DNA of 64,000 nt from contig BTPG01000005.1 in NCBI GenBank assembly GCA_036245525.1, positions 184,377,653-184,441,652 of the forward strand, read 5' to 3'. Of this stretch, positions 35,320 through 49,400 are shown one piece after another. The position numbers and the translations under genes were made by a program. Source of the stretch: Semisulcospira habei (lineage: Eukaryota > Mollusca > Gastropoda > Semisulcospiridae). The notes below the pieces were generated by a model. That model did not search any database and had not been told where the DNA came from. It saw only the letters and a program-made list of their open reading frames with translations. Numbering within the stretch: the first letter of the stretch is position 1; each line of letters starts with the position of its first letter.

Positions 35320-38300
35320 CTTCACACACCAAGCTAATCTGGCTCTACCTTTGAATATCATGTTCGATCCACCTGTAAAGGTACATACTCGTCAGCCGGA
35401 CAATACATCAAAGATTTGGAAAAATGCAACCGGGGGGGTTACATGGGTTAAAGTCTGTTTCGTACCAGAAAAGAGTCCCAGGCCACAGGTATCGGATGCG
35501 AAAAGTTGAACTGTCCCCGACTCCAGGTCTCGTGTAACCGTGGCTGGATGTTGAACGCGATATACTGGCGCGCGAAAAATGGCGGGTCCTCCAAGATGAG
35601 TCGAGGCCAGCCAGTCGCGGCCACAATGGCAGTCGAGGCGACAGAGTGGACTCCAAGAACTTGCGCCACTTCAGCTGATCATTCAATAGGTCATGTTACA
35701 TATTTAAATTGGGCAGTTCAGGCAGTGCAAGGACCGGTGTTTTAAAAAATAATTTTTGCCTTATTTGAAAATTTGTAGTAGGGCATGAATGTTGGAATGT
35801 GCTGGAAATGTCTGGTTAGATGAGAGGAGACATGTTTGCAGCTTATCCAGTGGACAATTGTGGGCCTATGTTGAGTTGCCGTTGACGTAGTGATTTGATG
35901 GGCACGCTGATTTCAGCTGTGCTTGGGTGTGGGGTTGGTAAGGAATCAGGTTCATAGCCAAGAAATGAGACAGTCAATGTGCTGTTTTTGTTGGTATTTT
36001 GCCCATGGCAAATGTGCAGCTGGTGGGCGGTAGTGTTTTTTAGGGGATTGAAATATTAGGGGATGACTGGGACTGACTAAGGCTAAGAAACTGGACAGTA
36101 CGAAACGGCACTGTGTTCCGTGGCCTATAGACCATTTCCGGAAATCAAAAATAGGTCAAAATTGCACAAGTTTCGACGATATTGCATGTTTGTCCGGGTT
36201 TTGAATCCATTGTTTTCGTCTAAACTCGTGCAATTTTTACCTATTTCTGATTACGGAAAATCGTCTATTGTCAGTAAACAGTTACGAGAAAAAAGCACAT
36301 CATCCAACAACAAGGTACTAATACCACATGAGCCCCTGCAGATACCAAGTCTATATGCTAGCTGTCCCCGAAATGGTTAGTTAGTTAGTTATTTGGGTTT
36401 AACGCCGAGCAGGCAACTAAGTGGATATATACACATACTACTCAAAATAGGTTATGGACCACCCTGAACAATGGATATAATTTCAAATAATTGCGTCAAA
36501 TGGTAAGATTTTGTCGCGGAATTTTTGCTGCAGTCTAGTCCAATAATTCGACGTCAAAATCGTACAATGTGACATAGTTCTGCCTACTGGAATTCACGAC
36601 CATTGTTTAGATTGGCCCTTAACTTATTGTGAGCAGTATAGTTATTTTACTCCTTCTTTCCCGAGAACATGAAAATGAATGAAAGACGTATATAGATTAT
36701 CATAAGCCCCTCCACCCTCCCCCCTCCCCCCCAAAAAAAATAAATAAATAAATAAAATAACCCACCGGAAAACTCAATAATTTGAAATGATGAAAGGAAA
36801 ATTAACATTGCCGATAGGATAACGATGAAACAAAAGAGAATACTGAGAAAAGCAAACAGATAAATTGACACGAGAAGTTATTTTCATTTAAAAAATGAAA
36901 ATTGCTCACAATTATTAAATAAGAAGGGTAACGACGACATAAAAGACAAAACCTGAGAACAGCAAACAAATTAAAATGACACGCGGAGTTAAATGCATCC
37001 GAAAGTTTTGGTGATTTTGTATTCTATTTTATACATTTTTCTTGCCTCGTTAGTAAATTTGCCAATCCTTAACTCATTCTACCCCAGACCCACCACAGCA
37101 AGATATGGATCAACCATGATAGTTCAAGGGTGATGCCAGAATAGCTTGGCGCCTATGGGCGCCAAGCTATTCTGGCATCACCCTTGAACTATCATGGTCG
37201 ATCTGTGTCATGCACTGCAAAAGCAGTCTTCAGAGGACAACGGCAAAATTGGGGGATTTCGGTCTTGGGGTAGAATGAGTTAACACCTTCACAGCCACAG
37301 CCCCTCTTTATCCAACGCCAGACAGCCCCTCTTCATCCAACGCCAGACAGTCCCCACCCTCAATGGAACACGGACACAAAGAGGCCTTAGCAAGAGGCAT
37401 TGATCTCATGAGCCTCCGCAACTGCGGGGGCTCATGAGTATCTATGACTCTTGCATTCGGGTTTCTCTCGTCGTGCTCCGGCTGTTAAGGGGTTGACACA
37501 TTCGAGACCTGCTGCATCCGGACACGCGTACCCGAATGCGGCACGTCTCGAATGAGGTAATACAAATAAATAAATAAATTTAAAATAAACAAAAATAGAA
37601 GCAAAAGAGAGGGAGATACCTGCGTGCGAATTTGCCCACACAGTCTGCAAGCTTTCTGCAATCTTCAGGCCTCCTTGGATGACCTTCACCGACAGTGGCA
37701 CGTTAGCTGCGGGGTCAAGGCCGCTCATTGCGACCTTCTTCAAATGACCTTGAACCACACGGTCAACGGCTTCAGATATTGTCTGAAAAACATGATGTAA
37801 CTCCAGACAAACAAAATAATCAGGTATAAAAGTTTCAAGTTTATGTGATTAGACGACTGCTTTCAAGAATTTAGAGTTTAAAAAAGTACAGAACATCGAA
37901 TAAAACTGAAATTGTAGAATTTATTATTATTGCATTTTATTTTAAAAATGTGAAACTATTGCTTTTGAGAACTGACTTTCATTTAATAGTTCCTGCAGGC
38001 TCCGCACTGACACAGTCTGTGACGCAGGTATCTGTAATTGGTCATGTGACATTACATCAATGTTTTTCACTGCGTATGACGTCAAATTATGATGTATGTC
38101 CTACTATTAAGACAGTGCAAAATAGGAATCCACACACATGAAAATGCATTATCCTTAACCCTTTCAGCCCCGGAACCCTGCAGCAGAAGACGGATTGATC
38201 ATGATAATTCAAGGGTAGTACCAGATGAACTTGGCGCCTTCAGGAGCCAAGTTCATCTGGTACTACCCTTGAATTATCATGATCAATCCGTCTCCTACAA

Positions 38301-41300
38301 CTGGTACATAGTCGTTAGGCAATACCTCCAAAATTTGATAAATAGGAGCTTGGGGCTAGCAGGGTTAATTTTCATATATTTAAATTTCTCTTTATTAAAA
38401 AAGAAAATGTTCCCATACCAGGTTGGTGAAAGGGATGACATGGTCAGTAAATTTTCTATGCATATTGCCCGCCATGACGTGGCCAAAATGACGCAAACTG
38501 TGTGCGCCTGCCGACAGGAAATGACGTGCTGCGCCCTTCACGTTACGCGAGATCTCGGGTTTCCATACGAGTCGATGCTGCAGCTCGGTAGGTTCACTGA
38601 GGTGAATGTTCCACTGAAATGTTGTGATGTTTTGCTTTCCTTTGGGCTGAAACGTGAATTTAAAGGCAGCTTAAGACACAGTGGTGTACTGGGGCAATGT
38701 CCAATTATTGATCAGAACACTGTGTAAACGACCAGAATTAGATTAGGGAAAAAAAGTCGCCCCCCCCCCCCCCTCCCTCCCCGCCACCTCCCTCCCGAAT
38801 TAAAAAAAAAAATCTCACGAACGTGAATATCCCTTTTAGCCTCGAATCTCTACAGCAGGAGATGGCTTGCCCATGATAATTCAAAGGTAGTGCCAGATTA
38901 GCTTGGCGCCTTTAAGCACCAAGCTAATCTGGCACTGCCCTTGAATTATCATGGTCAAGCCATCTCCTGCAACTGGTACATAGTCGTTAGGCAGCACCTC
39001 CAACGTTTGAGAAATGGGACCTTGGGGCTACAAGGGTTATGAAAGTAATATCTACACTTTGGAATCTTAGGTCTGTAACTGTGCTTGTCCGTGAGTTTGG
39101 ACCTAAATACACAAAGCCGTAAGGTCCAGCATTACAGACCACACTTGCCCTGGGAAGGCAAAAGACAGCCAGTCCACTTGTCTTTAGTGAAAAGCGGACA
39201 TTTTCATTGTAATACAAAGACAAATCTCGCTTTTCTCACCAAAATGGACTGTACCCGCTCAAAGCCCGCTGACACTGACAGACTGTCTTTCTGCGATCGT
39301 CGTAGATTCAAAATCAAAACACCAATGATGCGACTTAGCTGACTGCTGCCGCCGCTAGGTGGCGTAAACACAGTATAAGGGCTAAACTCGACATTCTCAG
39401 TGTTTTAGTTGATCCCTGTCCGTGCACATTATCTTGGGTCCTCGCGATATACTGCATGCCACGGGTATGTCGTTTTCTGTTCACAGGCTTTCGTTTTCAT
39501 CTGGTATATCGCACAGTAGGATTAGTTAGCGTGGTTTACTGCGCTTAGCGTGTCCGGATTCTGTGTCATCCAATCGGGCACCGAGTTTAGGAGCGATATA
39601 CCTGCGGCCTGTAGTGTAGCGCGAGTACTGAAGCCTATGCACACGAACAGCTATCACCTAAAGGCCCCGCCACACTTGCCGGTTGTACCCCGATTTTGAA
39701 GCCGATTCCGATCCGATTGCGATCGGATGACGTCATATATCCGATCCGATCCGATCGCAATCGGCTGGGAATCGGGTGTTTAGAAACTGCTCTATTTTTC
39801 CGATCCGAATCGGCCCCGATTGTAAGCTTCAACCAATCAGAGCGCGTCTCGCAAAGCACGTCGTTTCAGTTTGCAAATGGCGGAAGATCAGTCAACCACC
39901 TTCGTTGCCGATGTTTCGCCCGCCTCAGTCTTCCCGAATATGATGTAAAACTGCTGATAATGCAAGCACATCATCATCACTGTCCAAACTAGCAGCTATT
40001 TCGCTGAACAGGTACGACCTTGATCTTCGATTCAAACCGGTCGGCTAAATAAAGTCGGGGAATGTGTGGCAGTGCACACGTTTATGCAGTCCGGTCCGAT
40101 CACACTCCGATTCGAAACTGCTCAAGAATCGGCCTCAAAATCGGGCATGTGTGGCGGGGCCTTAAGACACCGAGAATATGAGTGACTTTTCCCCTTATAA
40201 GAGCAGCGACACCACACGGCAGCAAGAGAAGATAATTTCAGCCAAGTCGACCATTGTGCCCCCAAGAATTCAAAGTGGTGTCAGCAAGAGGTATAGATCC
40301 TCATGAGCCCCCCCCCCCCCCCGCAAACTGCGGGGGCTCATGAGGATCTATTACCTCTTGCAGCCGGTTGGTGTTAATAATAATAATAATAATTACGGTA
40401 TTTATAATGCGCTTATCTTATAATAATCAGTTATAACTTTAAGCACGCACTTACAACTCCCGCACACATGCGCACGCTTTTGACAATGACTCGCGTACCA
40501 CAAATACATCACGACAGTCAGCTTGTGGTGGGGAGTGTGGTGATGTTATAGTGCTAGAACTCTTGAAAGAGGCGAGTTTTGAGGGCGGACTGGAAGGAGG
40601 AGAGCGAGTGTTTCTGACGGAGAGAGAGTGGGAGAGTGTTCCAGGTGGATGTACCGTGGACGGGTCAGGAGCGGGGGCCGAAAGTGCTGAGTTTGGTGCG
40701 GGGAATGTGGATGCGGAGAGGGGAGGCGGAGCGGAGGAAGCGGGAAGGAGTGTAGGGGTGAAGTAAGTTGGAGAGATAGGCAGGAGCGTAGTTGTTAAGG
40801 GATTTGTAGCAGAGATGCAGAATCTTGTACTGGATGCGTTGGGGGATGGGGAGCCAGTGAAGGAGTTTGAGCAGGGGAGTGATTCTGATTTTCTCGGCGA
40901 TGAAGGGGTTCGCACCTTATGCCTCCCAAGAGCAGAGCCAAAACCTGTGACAAACTCGTTCTACCTCTCTTGTGCTGGCCACAAACAGCAAGTGGTCTTG
41001 CGCCAGCACCTGCCCTTGCAGGTTCCGCCGGTGCCCTGTGGCGTTCGTGAGGGTCAGCATTAGGCTTGGGGGCGAGGACCGGTCCCGGGGGTTCAGCTTC
41101 AGGTCAAAGTCCACCTGGTGGGACCCTTTGAAAAACGGCACCTGTAAAAAGAAATGACATAAAAATAAATTTAAAAACAAACAAACAAACAAACCAATTA
41201 TACTACAACATACACATTGAAAAAGATGTATATCTTTTATTAACACCTGAACTGCCGGGGGCAAGGGCGAATGCAACCCATCTGCAAGAGACATAGATCC

Positions 41301-44300
41301 TCATGAGCCCCCGCAGTCGCGGGGGCTCATGATGATCTATGTCTCTTGTCAGTCCTGTGTCTTTCGTGCCCGCGTCTGGTCCCATTTACATCTGTGTTCT
41401 TCACGCGAAGGTCGGTCAGAGTGCAGTGGTTTCAGACGCGAGATCCGCGTCTATTGGCAGCCAAGGGGTTAAAACGATCAATGTATAATTTACCTCGAAA
41501 CGTGTGCAGGACCAATTGTGTGTGCCCCAAAGTCCAAATCCCAAAATGTTTACAGTTGCCCTCTGAAGACAAGTGCGGGAGACAGATTGGCCTATATAGG
41601 CGCCAAGCTATTCTGGCACCACCCTTGAGCTATCATGGTCGATCCGTATCTTGCTGTGCGTTGAGGTTAAACCAACATGATATCAATGGCCACCTCACAA
41701 ATAGGCCACAAGTATAAAATATCTGCTGGTCTGTGATTTTGAACATTACGGCCGAGGGCCGTAAGGTCCAAAATCACAGGCCAGCACTCAGACAACAAAA
41801 CCTTGCTGTATATAGCAAGTAAATGGCATCTCACTTTGCCCAGCACGTCGACGTGATTTTTTATCAGCAGAACGCCGGGCACCGAGAAATCCGAGTCCAA
41901 ATCCATGTCCAGGTCCAACCACGTGCTGTTCAGCTTCACCGAGGACGCCAGGCCCTTTACCGTCAGGTCGCTGCTCTCTGTAAATCAATCAATGAATCAG
42001 TCAATGAATCAGTCAGTCAATGAATCAATCAATGAATCAATCGATCAATGAATCAGTCAATGAAACAATCAATCCGTCAATGAATCAATGAATGAATGAA
42101 TGAATCAATCAATCAATCAAATTCTGCCCCAGGACCGGAATCTCCAAATTTTGGAGTTGCCCTCTGATGGACTGTATAACAATTCTAGAGACAGATCGAG
42201 CATCATAGTTCAAGGGTGGTGCCAGAATAGCTTGGCGCCCATAGGCGCCAAGCTATTCTGGCACACCCTTGAACTATCATGGTCGATCCATGTCTCGATG
42301 GGTGTGTCGGGTCTGAATGAGTTAATAACGTAGACACACACTATATGTATGACCAACTAATGCAGCCGGAGGCCACATGCTGCGTTACGTAGCACTATAT
42401 GTGTGACCAACTAATGCAGCCGGAGGCCACATGCTGCGTTACGTAGCACTATGTGTGTGACCAACTAATGCAGCCGGAGGCCACATGCTGCGTTACGTAG
42501 CACTATATGTGTGACCAACTAATGCAGCCGGAGGCCACATGCTGCGTTACGTAGCACTATGTGTGTGACCAACTAATGCAGCCGGAGGCCACATGCTGCG
42601 TTACGTAGCACTATGTGTGTGACCAACTAATGCAGCCGGAGGCCACATGCTGTGTTACGTAGCACTATGTGTGTGACCAACTAATGCAGCCGGAGGCCAC
42701 ATGCTGTGTTACGTAGCACTATATGTGTGACCAACTAATGCAGCCGGAGGCCACATGCTGTGTTACGTAGCACTATGTGTGTGACCAACTAATGCAGCCG
42801 GAGGCCACATGCTGCGTTACGTAGCACTATGTGTGTGACCAACTAATGGAGCCGGAGGCCACATGCTGCGTTACGTAGCACTATGTGTGTGACCAACTAA
42901 TGGAGCCGGAGGCCACATTCTGCGTTACGTAGCACTATGTGTGTGACCAACTAATGCAGCCGGAGGCCACATGCTGCGTTACGTAGCACTATATGTATGA
43001 CCAACTAATGCAGCCGGAGGCCACATGCTGCGTTACGTAGCACTATATGTATGACCAACTAATGCAGCCGGAGGCCACATGCTGTGTTACGTAGCACTAT
43101 GTGTGTGACCAACTAATGCAGCCGGAGGCAACATGCTGTGTTACGTAGCACTATGTGTGTGACCAACTAATGCAGCCGGAGGCAACATGCTGCGTTACGT
43201 AGCACTATGTGTGTGACCAACTAATGTAGCCGGAGGCAACATGCTGCGTTACGTAGCACTATGTGTGTGACCAACTAATGCAGCCGGAGGCCACATGCTG
43301 TGTTACGTAGCACTATGTGTGTGACCAACTAATGCAGCCGGAGGCCACATGCTGTGTTACGTAGCACTATATGTGTGACCAACTAATGCAGCCGGAGGCC
43401 ACATGCTGCGTTACGTAGCACTATGTGTGTGACCAATTAATGTAGCCGGAGGCCACATGCTGCGTTACGTAGCACTATGTGTGTGACCAACTAATGTAGC
43501 CGGAGGCAACATGCTGCGTTACGTAGCACTATGTGTGTGACCAACTAATGTAGCCGGAGGCAACATGCTGCGTTACGTAGCACTATGTGTGTGACCAACT
43601 AATGCAGCCGGAGGCCACATGCTGTGTTACGTAGCACTATGTGTGTGACCAACTAATGCAGCCGGAGGCCACATGCTGTGTTACGTAGCACTATATGTGT
43701 GACCAACTAATGCAGCCGGAGGCCACATGCTGTGTTACGTAGCACTATGTGTGTGACCAACTAATGCAGCCGGAGGCCACATGCTGCGTTACGTAGCACT
43801 ATGTGTGTGACCAACTAATGGAGCCGGAGGCCACATGCTGCGTTACGTAGCACTATGTGTGTGACCAACTAATGGAGCCGGAGGCCACATTCTGCGTTAC
43901 GTAGCACTATGTGTGTGACCAACTAATGCAGCCGGAGGCCACATGCTGCGTTACGTAGCACTATATGTATGACCAACTAATGCAGCCGGAGGCCACATGC
44001 TGCGTTACGTAGCACTATATGTATGACCAACTAATGCAGCCGGAGGCCACATGCTGTGTTACGTAGCACTATGTGTGTGACCAACTAATGCAGCCGGAGG
44101 CAACATGCTGTGTTACGTAGCACTATGTGTGTGACCAACTAATGCAGCCGGAGGCAACATGCTGCGTTACGTAGCACTATGTGTGTGACCAACTAATGTA
44201 GCCGGAGGCAACATGCTGCGTTACGTAGCACTATGTGTGTGACCAACTAATGCAGCCGGAGGCCACATGCTGTGTTACGTAGCACTATGTGTGTGACCAA

Positions 44301-45587
44301 CTAATGCAGCCGGAGGCCACATGCTGTGTTACGTAGCACTATATGTGTGACCAACTAATGCAGCCGGAGGCCACATGCTGTGTTACGTAGCACTATATGT
44401 GTGACCAACTAATGCAGCCGGAGGCCACATGCTGCGTTACGTAGCACTATGTGTGTGACCAACTAATGCAGCCGGAGGCCACATGCTGCGTTACGTAGCA
44501 CTATGTGTGTGACCAACTAATGCAGCCGGAGGCCACATGCTGTGTTACGTAGCACTATATGTATGACCAACTAATGCAGCCGGAGGCCACATGCTGTGTT
44601 ACGTAGCACTATATGTGTGACCAACTAATGCAGCCGGAGGCCACATGCTGTGTTACGTAGCACTATATGTGTGACCAACTAATGCAGCCGGAGGCCACAT
44701 GCTGTGTTACGTAGCACTATGTGTGTGACCAACTAATGCAGCCGGAGGCCACATTCTGCGTTACGTAGCACTATGTGTGTGACCAACTAATGCAGCCGGA
44801 GGCCACATTCTGTGTTACGTAGCACTATGTGTGTGACCAACTAATGCAGCCGGAGGCCACATGCTGTGTTACGTAGCACTATGTGTGTGACCAACTAATG
44901 CAGCCGGAGGCCACATGCTGTGTTACGTAGCACTATGTGTGTGACCAACTAATGCAGCCGGAGGCCACATGCTGCGTTACGTAGCACTATATGTGTGACC
45001 AACTAATGCAGCCGGAGGCCACATGCTGTGTTACGTAGCACTATGTGTGTGACCAACTAATGCAGCCGGAGGCCACATGCTGCGTTACGTAGCACTATGT
45101 GTGTGACCAACTAATGTAGCCGGAGGCCACATGCTGCGTTACGTAGCACTATGTGTGTGACCAACTAATGCAGCCGGAAGCCACATGCTGTGTTACGTAG
45201 CACTATATGTGTGACCAACTAATGCAGCCGGAGGCCACATGCTGTGTTACGTAGCACTATATGTGTGACCAACTAATGCAGCCGGAGGCCACATGCTGTG
45301 TTACGTAGCACTATGTGTGTGACCAACTAATGCACCCGGAGGCCACATGCTGTGTTACGTAGCACTATGTGTGTGACCAACTAATGCAGCCGGAGGCCAC
45401 ATGCTGTGTTACGTAGCACTATATGTGTGACCAACTAATGCAGCCGGAGGCCACATGCTGTGTTACGTAGCACTATATGTGTGACCAACTAATGCAGCAG
45501 GAGGCCACATGCTGTGTTACGTAGCACTATGTGTGTGACCAACTAATGCAGCCGGAGGCCACATGCTGTGTTGCTGTAATCACTGTA

Positions 45588-45626
<39 letters not shown>

Positions 45627-46394
45627 GAAGGAGATTTATTAAGCGCTTATTCTAAAAAGTAGCTCTAAGCGCTGATACAATGAAAAGGCTAACAGCTAAC
45701 ACGCACACAACATACGCACACACGCACGCACGCACGCACACACACACGTGACAGTGGTGATGAACTGTGCATGGCTGGAGAAATGAACTAGTGAAAGGCA
45801 GCGTTGTAGAGGTGGGTTTTGAGAAGTGATTTAAAGGAGGAGAGCGTTTGACAGTTACGGACCGGGGCGGGGAGGCTGTTCCAAGTGGCGGGGCCAAGAT
45901 GGGAGAAGGCACGACCGCCACGTGTTTTACATTTGAAATTGGGAACGCGAAATTTACGAGTGTCAGAGGAAGAGCGGAGGGTGCGAGCTGGAGCATACAG
46001 ATGGAGTAAGTCAGAGACATAGGCAACAATAAAGAAGTCTAGCCCAACAGGAAATGCGGATACAAAACGGAGTAGACAAGAGGCACACAGCCTCATGACC
46101 CCCACCCCCACCCCCACCCCTCCACCCGCACATCCTCCCCACCCCCAAGCCCTCTCTGCTCTTGGGTGCAAAGAATCCAACTTACCGTTGTGGTTGATGT
46201 CAATAGGCGGATCGCTGATGTGCATTTTCATGCTATGCCTGATAGTGCGCAGGAAAGGGGACACAGTCCGGAAAGCTATTGCGTGACTTAGGTTCGTCTT
46301 TGGCGACACAAGGTCAAGGCTGTACGACATCTGATTGTGACGCTCATGGTCAAACATGAGGCCGAAGGATCGGTCAAATCTGAAGGTCAGAAAA

Positions 46395-46466
<72 letters not shown>

Positions 46467-49400
46467 TTGCGCGTCGCTATACACCTGTGTTAGGTAAACT
46501 CTAAAACTGTGCAAGCGTCGCACTTTTGTCACACATTTGTTTGTGTGCCTGCCGTACCTAAAATTAATCCCTTAACTAAAGAAGTACCCAACGGAGAAAG
46601 AAACACGCTTAGAAAAGACGGGTACAACACAATTTATTAATATTTCGGGTAAATACCCTTTGTCAAAATAGACAAACAAACAAACATAGAGATTAGCCGC
46701 TACTTATCTTCAATGGCAGAAGGAATGTGGCACATTTGTTTGTCTATTTTGACAAAGGGTATTTACCCGAAATATTAATAAATTGTGTTGTACCCGTCTT
46801 TTCTAAGCGTGTTTCTTTCTCCGTTGGGTACTTCTTTGCATATTACACGCTTGGCAGTCACCTTTTTGGTCTGGATTAATCCCTTAACTGCCAGGGAAAG
46901 GCGAACGCTACCCATATGCAAGAGGCATGAATCATCATGAGCCCCCGCAGTCGCGGGGGCTCATGGGGATTTATGTCTCTTGCTGGTCCTGTGTTCTGTG
47001 TGGCCGCATCTGGTCCCGTTTCATGAAGAGTTACGTCTCTTGTTAGCCCTGTGTTCTTTGCGTCCACGTCTGGTCCCGTTTCATGAGGATTTACGTCTCT
47101 TGTTAGCCCAGTGTTCTTTGTGCCCAAGTCTGGTCCCGTTTCATGAGGATGTTACGTCTCTTGTTAGCCCAGTGTTCTTTGTGCCCAAGTCTGGTCCCGT
47201 TTCATGAGGTGTTACGTCTCTTGTTAGCCCAGTGTTCTTTGTGCCCAAGTCTGGTTCCGTTTCATGAGGATTTACGTCTCTTGTTAGCCCAGTGTTCTTT
47301 GTGCCCGTCTGGTCCCGTTTCATGAGGAGTTACGTCTCTTGTTAGCCCTGTGTTCTTTGTGCCCGTCTGGTCCCGTTTCATGAGGAGTTACGTCTCTTGT
47401 TAGCCCAGTGTTCTTTGTGCCCATGTCTGGTCCCGTTTCATGAGGAGTTACGTCTCTTGTTAGCCCAGTGTTCTTTGTGCCCATGTCTGGTCCCGTTTCA
47501 TGAGGAGTTACGTCTCTTCTTAGCCCTGTGTTCTTTGTGCCCGTCTGGTCCCGTTTCATGAGGAGTTACGTCTCTTGTTAGCCCAGTGTTCTTCGTGCCC
47601 ATGTCTGGTCCCGTTTTATGAGGAGTTACGTCTCTTGTTAGCCCAGTGTTCTTTGTGCCCATGTCTGGTCCCATTTCATGAGGAGTTACGTCTCTTCCTA
47701 GCCCTGTGTTCTTTGTGCCCACGTCTGGTCCCGGTTTTTTAAAAATGTGTTCTTCACGCGAGTGTCGGTCAGTGTGCTGTGGTTTCAGACGCGAAATCCG
47801 CGTCCACCGGCAGCAAAAAGGGTTAATTACCTGTGCTTGGCGAACTCTACGAGCGTCCAGTGTTGCTGATGGAAGAACAGCGGCCACTCGGGGCCCCATC
47901 TCTGTTCCCAGTCAAAGTCCAGCGTGAAGTTCATCACGTCTGTTGCCAGCCGCCCAGCCATGGCGCCGTCCCAGCTAGCAACAGACAAACAAATAGATGA
48001 TTTCCGAGAACCAGAAGTAAGTCAAAATTGAACGTGTTTCGAAAAAAAAAAAAAAAACGGTGGATTAACAGCTCGGACAAACATGCGATATCGCATGTTT
48101 GTCCGGGCTTTTAATCCACCTATTTTGTCGAAACACGTGCAATTTTGACCAGTTTCTGATTTCCGACAATCATCTATTTTGTTTGACTACGACTTTAGAG
48201 CAGAGCACATAAAAGGATAGTTAGGAACTAACCAGCAAAAACAGAAACACTCTTCCGAAAAACGAGGACGAAATATTTAACCAGTTTTCAGATACTGTAC
48301 AGTCAAGGTGTTTTAATCAACCACATATTTGTGAAAGAAAAAGTGGTTTTAACAGAGCGATGCTCTTCCATGAGCTAAAAGTGTCACCTGTCATTAAAGA
48401 CCATCATTTAGGTGGCGACAGCCAGGGTTAGGGTTAGTATCTACAGCCAGGGTTAGGGTTAGTGGCGACAGCCACCTAAATGATGGTCTTTAATGACAGG
48501 TGATCTCTCGTACTGGCGGTCGCTTAAAACAGGCTCTGCTGTCAATCTCACGCCGTAGCTCATGGGAACGTCCTGAAAAGCAGTAACAAGTCTATTTCCT
48601 TTCCGAATGAAAAGATGACACCCACAAACTGTGAAGCAAGAGCTTACCCTTTCTGGCGATGTAGCGTGCCGTTTGAAGCCAGAAGAAGTTTGTTGAGGTC
48701 CGGAAGTGTTATATTGAGGTCCCAATAACAGCGGGAACCTATAGGCGCAGGAGACTGGTCACCCATCACTGGCTTCACGCTGTACACAAAGTAACATTGG
48801 TCAGTTATTGGGGTTGAGCGCCAAGCAGGCTTCTAAGGCCATCTCACTGCGGGCATTGCGTAACCTGTACATAATTACTCTGTAACAGACGGAGAAGCTA
48901 GTTAAAGACCAACTACCACCGTAACTGTTCAAAGATACACTTCTGTAACAGATGGTTACGAAAGTACACGGGTCTAGTTATGGTTCATTTGGACACAGGA
49001 CAATCCAGCTGAGCTCGCGCCATCTTTATATCAAGTAACCTGACAATGACTCCACTCCGTTCTAGAAATACAACGCTATCATTGCGAGAAAGAGCTAAAC
49101 GCGTGTCCAAACTGCTGTTACAGTTCATTCGGTGTGTCGACAAAGCATAACAAACACAACTGGTGCAAACAAACACACTGGTGCTAACAAACACAACTGG
49201 TGCTTAAATGTGTCTTGAGATGTATACGAAAGTGTCACCTGTCATTAAAGACCATCATTTAGGTACAGCCAGGGTTAGGGTTAGTGGCTACAGCCAGTTA
49301 GGGTTAGTGGCGACAGCCAGGGTTAGGGTTAGTGGCTACAGCCAGGGTTAGGGTTAGTGGCTACAGCCAGGGTTAGGGTTAGTGGCTACAGCCAGGGTTA

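Noticed and set aside
34646..35509. Frames up to 160 codons rich in Cys and Val
   Set aside because: Produced by (TG)n; composition only.
39696..39992. 98-codon frame with I-P-I-R-L-R-S-D repeats
   Set aside because: Arises from GATCCGAT repeats in the family J MITE.
42326..45571. CRISPR-like array
   Set aside because: Units are contiguous with no unique spacers, no cas genes, and the DNA is eukaryotic.
48500..48565. Possible extra exon beginning D-V-P-M-S-Y-G, with a second copy at 49440-49520
   Set aside because: Its phase does not fit exons 9-11, and part of it recurs in the family G repeat at about 15380, so it belongs to the repeat.
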